64,000 nt of DNA, taken from assembly GCA_964506325.1 (NCBI GenBank), contig CAZDLO010000002.1:1-64000 (forward strand). The letters are read 5' to 3'. A program made the position numbers and the translations under genes. Numbering within the stretch: the first letter of the stretch is position 1; every line of letters begins with the position of its first letter. Positions 59,555 through 64,000 of the stretch are shown here, piece after piece. This DNA is from CAINVV01 sp964506325. Lineage in GTDB: Bacteria; Bacteroidota; Bacteroidia; Bacteroidales; Prolixibacteraceae. The notes under the pieces were generated by a model. That model searched no databases. It had not been told where the DNA came from and saw nothing but the letters and a program-made list of their open reading frames with translations.

Positions 59555-61342
59555 TCACTTTGTAACTCTTTCCAGTTTTTTTAGCATCGTGAACATAAAG
59601 GCCGCAGACAAAAGGCAGCACACGATGAAGATGGACCATAATACCCAGAGGTCCAGCCTGCTCCAGAAATAACTGCCTACTACGAGTAACTTATTACCAA
59701 TCGCAGTTGCGAGATGCCAGCCGCCCTGCNNNNNNNNNNAAGTAATGCCCACCGGACTGAGTTTCGAAACCAATGAAAGTCCCATCGGGCTCAGAAACAA
59801 CTCCGCAATGGTGAATATGAGGTATCCATTGATCAGCCAGTAGGGTGTTACCCTGGATGAATCCGGAACTGCCTGTCCGTTAAGCGTGTGGGGAGAGATC
59901 ATATTGAGGGATGATACCAATATCAGCATAAATGCGACCGCTGCAATGATCATTCCGAAGCCGATCTTTTTCGGGGTGGATGGCTCGATATTTTTCCTGT
60001 TCAACCATCCGAACAAACTCATCACCAATGGGGTGAGGAAGACAATAAACAGCGGATTAAAGGACTGGAAGATTTCCGGTGCAATTGCATTCTCAGGCTG
60101 GTAAGATTTGACATAAAGCCAGGCAAGAATAGATCCAACGACGACGAGACCAATACCCATAAGACGCTCATTCATTGTTTTTTCTTTGCCTATTGCAACG
60201 AAAAGGCCTGTAAGGGCACCAAAAACGCACAGGATAGACCATGGGCCGAAAAACAGGTTGGTGAGCGGTCCGACCTGTTTAGAAATGTAATCACGGGCAA
60301 AGAAGGTAAGCGTAAGGCCATTCTGATGGAATGACATCCAAAAGAAAATAACAACCAGGAATACCATGAGCAGCGCCATGATCCGCGGTTTCTCTTCTTT
60401 GTTGGCTATCAGGATAATCCAGGTCGAAAAGGCTGCAAAAAGACTGACAGCCAGGGCTATATCGAGATTGTTTAATCCGAAGTAGATAATTGAGAAGATG
60501 GCACCGGCAACAAGAAGTGCAATGATCAGTGATTTTGTGCCGCGGTCAATTTTAACTGCGTTGGCAGTAGTAACTCTTTCTTTATTGGGCAGATGTTTCT
60601 GGAAAAACAGGTATACCAGCAGGGAAACCACCATGGCACCGGCAGCAACCCCGAAAGCATAGTTGTAACCCCTGGAGAAAACATCGAGATAGTTGTGTGC
60701 AAATTGTCCAAGATCGCCTACCTGTCCTGAAATGGTTGCTTTTTGTGCAAGTGTTTGAAATTGAGCTGTATCTGCCAGTTTGCCATCAATGTACTGGTGG
60801 CAAAGTGAAGGTAAACTGCCATCATGCAGAAATCCGTTGGTTTTTAGCCACCAGTTGCGGATGCCATTGGCAGCATGAGGTGCGAAAAAAGCGCCGACAT
60901 TGATTCCCATGTAGAAAACCATAAAAGCGGAATCACGCATCTTAGAATATTTCGGATTGTCATAAAGCTGACCAACTACTGCCTGCAGATTTCCCTTGAA
61001 CATTCCGTTCCCGAATGCTATAACAAAGAGAGAAACGAGGGTAATAGTCAGTGATAGTCCGGGGATCGCCATAAGAATATAGCCTGTGAGCATGATCAGT
61101 ATTCCAGCAAGAATGACCAGCTTATATTTATTGGTCGAATCAGCTATAAGTCCTCCGATCAATGCAAGCGCATATATTCCAAAGTAAAAATTGCTGTAAT
61201 AGCTTCCTGCTTCCTGTTCTGTCAATCCGTATTTCACCTGCAGGAAGAGTACCAGGATCGCCATCATGGTATAAAAACCAAACCGCTCGCCCATATTGGC
61301 AAAAAAGGCCACAATAAGGCCTCTGGGATGTCCTTTTAACAT
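59555..61342 (-). CDS. POT-family proton-dependent oligopeptide transporter, interrupted by a scaffold gap
   Basis: 595 residues, 12-14 membrane helices, importing di- and tripeptides with protons. The POT hallmark NMGERFGFYTM (ExxER) is at the N-terminus, with FYFGIYALALIGGLIAD and GNGMFKGNLQAVVG next. Ten N at 59730-59739 lie between SPVGIT and QGGWHLATAIGNK; family members have a short R-G-L-M-type segment there, so several codons are missing although the frame is kept. Single gene with an upstream -7 element. Could take up products of the secreted peptidase at 1.4 kb. Confidence 0.92.
   Translation of the reverse strand: MLKGHPRGLIVAFFANMGERFGFYTMMAILVLFLQVKYGLTEQEAGSYYSNFYFGIYALALIGGLIADSTNKYKLVILAGILIMLTGYILMAIPGLSLTITLVSLFVIAFGNGMFKGNLQAVVGQLYDNPKYSKMRDSAFMVFYMGINVGAFFAPHAANGIRNWWLKTNGFLHDGSLPSLCHQYIDGKLADTAQFQTLAQKATISGQVGDLGQFAHNYLDVFSRGYNYAFGVAAGAMVVSLLVYLFFQKHLPNKERVTTANAVKIDRGTKSLIIALLVAGAIFSIIYFGLNNLDIALAVSLFAAFSTWIILIANKEEKPRIMALLMVFLVVIFFWMSFHQNGLTLTFFARDYISKQVGPLTNLFFGPWSILCVFGALTGLFVAIGKEKTMNERLMGIGLVVVGSILAWLYVKSYQPENAIAPEIFQSFNPLFIVFLTPLVMSLFGWLNRKNIEPSTPKKIGFGMIIAAVAFMLILVSSLNMISPHTLNGQAVPDSSRVTPYWLINGYLIFTIAELFLSPMGLSLVSKLSPVGITXXXXQGGWHLATAIGNKLLVVGSYFWSRLDLWVLWSIFIVCCLLSAAFMFTMLKKLERVTK
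59730..59739. other. Scaffold gap (10 N) inside the POT transporter
   Basis: Ten N. Unlike the other two gaps, abutting the flanks would delete a conserved stretch before QGGW, so some real sequence (perhaps 15-25 bases) is missing. Confidence 0.85.
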
Positions 61343-61373
61343 AAGTTTATAGTTTGAATTTGATTACTAATGG

Positions 61374-61381
61374 CAAATATA
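61374..61381 (-). promoter_or_regulatory. Candidate -7 element for the POT gene
   Basis: Minus strand TATATTTG, 31 bases before the start codon; no obvious -33. Confidence 0.4.
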
Positions 61382-61462
61382 AGAAAAAGTTATTGAGTAA
61401 ATGAAGGACTTTAGTCACTTGTTTGTTGGGTCCTAAATCAGGATAGTGTCGAAAATTTGGAT

Positions 61463-61470
61463 TATATTTG
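61463..61470 (+). promoter_or_regulatory. -7 element for nnr
   Basis: TATATTTG, exact TAnnTTTG, 21 bases before the ATG at 61492. Supports that start over the upstream TTG at 61468, which overlaps this element. Confidence 0.45.
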
Positions 61471-61491
61471 AATTTATTCAGGGACAACTTT

Positions 61492-63000
61492 ATGAAGATT
61501 TTTTCGAAAGAACAACTGGCACAGATCGACAGACGAACCATTGAAGAGGAAAATATTCCGGAGACCGAACTGATGGAACGTGCGTCCAGGGCATTGGCCG
61601 GGCGGATCGAAACTTATTATCCTCCTTCTTCAAAGGTTGCAGTAGTTGCAGGTCCCGGTAACAATGGCGGAGACGCCCTTGCTGTGGCACGAATTCTTTC
61701 AGGACACCATTACACGGCAGATGTGTATCTGCCTGAACTAGGAGGGACGCGGACCATAGCTTCACAGATCAACCTGGACAGGCTGAGAGATGGCGGAAAG
61801 GTTCGGATTATTGAATTAAGAGAGCAGGTTGATTTTCCCGGACTGGCAGATTACGACTTTATCCTGGACGGTTTGTACGGGTCCGGATTGAGCCGGCCCA
61901 TTGCAGGATTTGCAGCCACAGTGATAGGCTGGATAAATGGTTCAGGCAAGGAGGTGTTATCAATCGACCTGCCTTCAGGCCTGATGTGCGATGAAAACAG
62001 GTATAATCAGGGAGCTATTGTAAGGGCAACCCGCACACTTACACTTGAATTCCCAAAGCTTTCACTCTTTTTCAGTGAAAATGAACCATTCTTTGGAAAC
62101 TGGACGATCGTACCTTTTGGGTTAAGCCCCAAGGCTGCGGAAGAGACTGCAACCAGTATGTTTTTCCTTGATCAGGAATCCGCTGCTGCCCTCCTTAAAC
62201 ACAGAAAAACATTTTCACACAAGGGCAGTTATGGTCATGGCCTATTGATAGCAGGAAGCAAGGGCAAATACGGGGCGGCTCACCTTGCTGCACGCGGAGC
62301 TCTCAGGGCCGGTTTGGGTTTGCTGACTGTTCACTTGCCGGAAAGTGCTGGGATTATGTTGGGTACTGCTTTGCCGGAAGCTATGACAAGTATTGACAAC
62401 GGGATAGGTTGTGTCACAGAGCTTCCCGAATTGCTGAGGTATTCGGCAATTGCTGCCGGACCCGGACTTGGCAAGGAAATACAGACTCAAAATGTTGTAA
62501 GTCAATTGATTGAGCAATCCACAGTCCCGACAGTGCTCGATGCGGATGCTCTGAATATTCTTGCAATTCATCCGGGATGGCTCAGAAAAATAGTTGCTGC
62601 CACAATTCTCACTCCCCATCCTGTTGAATTTGACCGCTTATCAGGAATTGTTGTGAAAACAGAAGAGGAACGGTTTTTTATGGCACGTGAATTCGCTGCC
62701 AGTTATGGTGTTATCCTGGTTCTGAAAGGAGCCTATACCCGTATATTTTTTCCTGATGGAACAGTAAGCTTCAATAGTACTGGCAATCCGGGGATGGCAA
62801 CAGCCGGGAGTGGGGATGTCCTTACCGGTATTTTGCTGGGTTTGCTTGGCCAGGGTTATACTCCGCGGGAGGCTGTTTTGCTTGGTGTTTTCCTGCATGG
62901 ACGTTCCGCGGACCTCCGGGTAAAGACTTCCTCTGAGGAATCTCTGATTGCCAGTGAAATTGCCAACTTTCTCGGCGAAGCGTTTGCTTCAATTAAATAG
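61492..63000 (+). CDS. nnr: Bifunctional NAD(P)HX epimerase / dehydratase
   Basis: Repairs damaged hydrated NADH/NADPH. The N-terminal YjeF epimerase domain (residues ~1-215) has the AGPGNNGGDALAVAR motif and the catalytic DGLYGSGL region; the C-terminal ribokinase-like dehydratase (~225-500) has KGSYGHGLLIAGSKG, DADALNIL, TPHPVEF and TAGSGDVLTGI. 502 residues from the ATG at 61492 (MKIFSKEQ). Fusion is the normal bacterial form. Confidence 0.95.
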   Translation: MKIFSKEQLAQIDRRTIEEENIPETELMERASRALAGRIETYYPPSSKVAVVAGPGNNGGDALAVARILSGHHYTADVYLPELGGTRTIASQINLDRLRDGGKVRIIELREQVDFPGLADYDFILDGLYGSGLSRPIAGFAATVIGWINGSGKEVLSIDLPSGLMCDENRYNQGAIVRATRTLTLEFPKLSLFFSENEPFFGNWTIVPFGLSPKAAEETATSMFFLDQESAAALLKHRKTFSHKGSYGHGLLIAGSKGKYGAAHLAARGALRAGLGLLTVHLPESAGIMLGTALPEAMTSIDNGIGCVTELPELLRYSAIAAGPGLGKEIQTQNVVSQLIEQSTVPTVLDADALNILAIHPGWLRKIVAATILTPHPVEFDRLSGIVVKTEEERFFMAREFAASYGVILVLKGAYTRIFFPDGTVSFNSTGNPGMATAGSGDVLTGILLGLLGQGYTPREAVLLGVFLHGRSADLRVKTSSEESLIASEIANFLGEAFASIK

Positions 63001-63077
63001 AAGTAAACTTTGATAAGCCAAAAAAAACCATCACTTTTGGAGGTAATATTAATTCATGTAATTCAACAAACGACAAC

Positions 63078-64000
63078 ATGAGAGTTTTGACTATTTTAAT
63101 GCTGACTATCAGCTTATTCGTTTCAAATCTGACTTTGTCTGCCAAAGACGACAAGAAAAAGCCCGCCAATGAACTGACCGCTTTTGCAGGTGGAGTAGTT
63201 TATGCCCTTCCCAGAACCGGGATACATATCCAGGTTGAAGCTGAGCAGGAAAGATTGATCCGTGGGCCCTATAATGCCTATGCCCAGAAATATCTCGGAA
63301 TCAATAATGCTCCAAAAGCGGATGCAGAGAACTGGAATATCACCGATATTAAGATGGATACTTATGGGGAGCCTGATCCCAACGCAGTCTACAGGGCCCT
63401 TGGAAATATCTCCACCCTCCTGAGTTTATCCGATGATGGCGTTATTCTGGGTATCAACAGCGACCTGAAATCTGAACCCAATAAAGTAAATACAAGTGTT
63501 TTTCCCCAGAAGCAGAATGCACAGGACGATTTTTGGAATGATCTTTCCATGCACTCATTTTTAAGTGACAAGGATTCTACCAAACGTGCCGGAAGCAATT
63601 TTAAATCTTTTGAGGAAAAGGCAGCCGAGGCCGCCGCCGACATACTGAAACTCAGGAAAAGAAAAGCACTGGCGCTTGCTGCAAAATATGACAAGCTACC
63701 TCCCGACGGGCAGGCATACCAGGTCATGGCAAACGAACTGGATAAAATCATTGACAACTACCTTTCCCTGTTTGTTGGAAAGAAGATATACAGGAAATTT
63801 AAATATTCGTTTGACGTTGTGCCTGACGGTAAGGCAAACAAGGGACTGGTGGCCTTCCGGTTCTCACCGACAGCGGGTGTTCTGCCAGAGAGCAATGTTT
63901 CCGGAAAACCGGTTATGCTGGAAATTGAACCCGGTAACGAACTGAAGCAAAAGATTGAAGTAACCGGGGTGGGAGAGGCCACAACAAAAGGTATTTATTA
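63078..64000 (+). CDS. DUF4831 family secreted protein, N-terminal part
   Basis: Open from the ATG at 63078 to the window edge, at least 307 residues. A signal peptide (LTILMLTISLFVSNLTLSA) is followed by LTAFAGGVVYALPRTGIHI, EAEQERLIRGPYNAYAQKYLG and PDPNAVYRALGN, the pattern of DUF4831 proteins of Bacteroidota. A helical part rich in Lys and Ala comes later (EEKAAEAAADILKLRKRKAL). Function unknown; probably periplasmic or outer-membrane associated. The 3' end lies outside the window. Confidence 0.8.
   Translation, partial: MRVLTILMLTISLFVSNLTLSAKDDKKKPANELTAFAGGVVYALPRTGIHIQVEAEQERLIRGPYNAYAQKYLGINNAPKADAENWNITDIKMDTYGEPDPNAVYRALGNISTLLSLSDDGVILGINSDLKSEPNKVNTSVFPQKQNAQDDFWNDLSMHSFLSDKDSTKRAGSNFKSFEEKAAEAAADILKLRKRKALALAAKYDKLPPDGQAYQVMANELDKIIDNYLSLFVGKKIYRKFKYSFDVVPDGKANKGLVAFRFSPTAGVLPESNVSGKPVMLEIEPGNELKQKIEVTGVGEATTKGIY

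Noticed and set aside
1..64000. CRISPR arrays, tRNA or rRNA genes, insertion sequences, phage genes.
   Set aside because: No regularly spaced repeats, no cloverleaf or rRNA-like sequence, no transposase or integrase motif was found; the gene-free gaps are all short.

Overview
The window reads as a scaffold from a Bacteroidota (Bacteroidales-like) genome, most likely a draft or metagenome-assembled genome. Evidence: a short Bacteroidota-type primary sigma factor, a type IX secretion (type B) sorting domain, DUF5686, DUF4831, BT_3928-type DoxX and DUF1599 proteins, MurB/FtsE/PssA/Psd of the Bacteroidota type, and many upstream regions carrying the Bacteroidota -7 element TAnnTTTG. Three runs of ten N mark scaffold joins, all inside genes. 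The first ~515 bases are very GC-rich, encode part of a FAD-linked Fe-S oxidase on the minus strand, and join abruptly to the AT-richer Bacteroidota sequence; this looks like an assembly chimera.

Layout. 0.5-5.2 kb: a secreted T9SS cargo C-terminus, a DUF493 protein, a secreted serine peptidase, a pentapeptide-repeat protein, murB and ftsE. 5.3-12.3 kb: a large TPR protein, an outer-membrane barrel and gyrB, which has an in-frame TAA 32 codons before its natural end. 12.4-15.8 kb: a LOG-family protein, an HtrA protease and rpoD with a strong terminator. 16.1-20.4 kb: a giant 2-hydroxyacyl-CoA dehydratase activase-like protein. 20.5-23.8 kb (minus): HD phosphohydrolase, uvrB and a HAD phosphatase. 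23.9-27.1 kb: two unknown small membrane proteins, then OvoA (ovothiol synthesis). 27.1-36.3 kb: mltG, a flavodiiron protein, a phosphoesterase, then a minus-strand block of DUF1599, DoxX, tpiA, DUF5686 and prmA. 36.5-38.8 kb: folP, cdaA and a UPF0316 membrane protein, followed by a palindromic element and asnB. 40.8-51.1 kb: a membrane polyferredoxin fused to an HMA-like domain, phospholipid synthesis genes (psd, pssA, cdsA), the rsfS-ftsH-DUF2007-cdsA operon, birA, an AI-2E-type permease, an SRPBCC protein and pyrE. 51.2-56.1 kb: two secreted carbohydrate-active proteins (a glycosidase-like protein fused to an FGE-fold domain, and a GH127). 56.2-64 kb: a thioredoxin-like protein without its cysteines, coaD, hydF, a POT peptide transporter, nnr, and the start of a DUF4831 protein.

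Taken together the genes suggest an anaerobic, fermentative, saccharolytic and proteolytic bacterium: HydF implies an [FeFe] hydrogenase elsewhere, the flavodiiron protein handles O2 or NO, and OvoA makes a thiol antioxidant. Most of the window is ordinary core genome. The points that deserve checking are the gyrB stop codon, the chimeric left end, the polyferredoxin/HMA fusion, the TPR/barrel pair, the glycosidase/FGE fusion and the 16-bp inverted-repeat element near 38.9 kb. I saw no CRISPR array, rRNA, tRNA, insertion sequence or phage gene.
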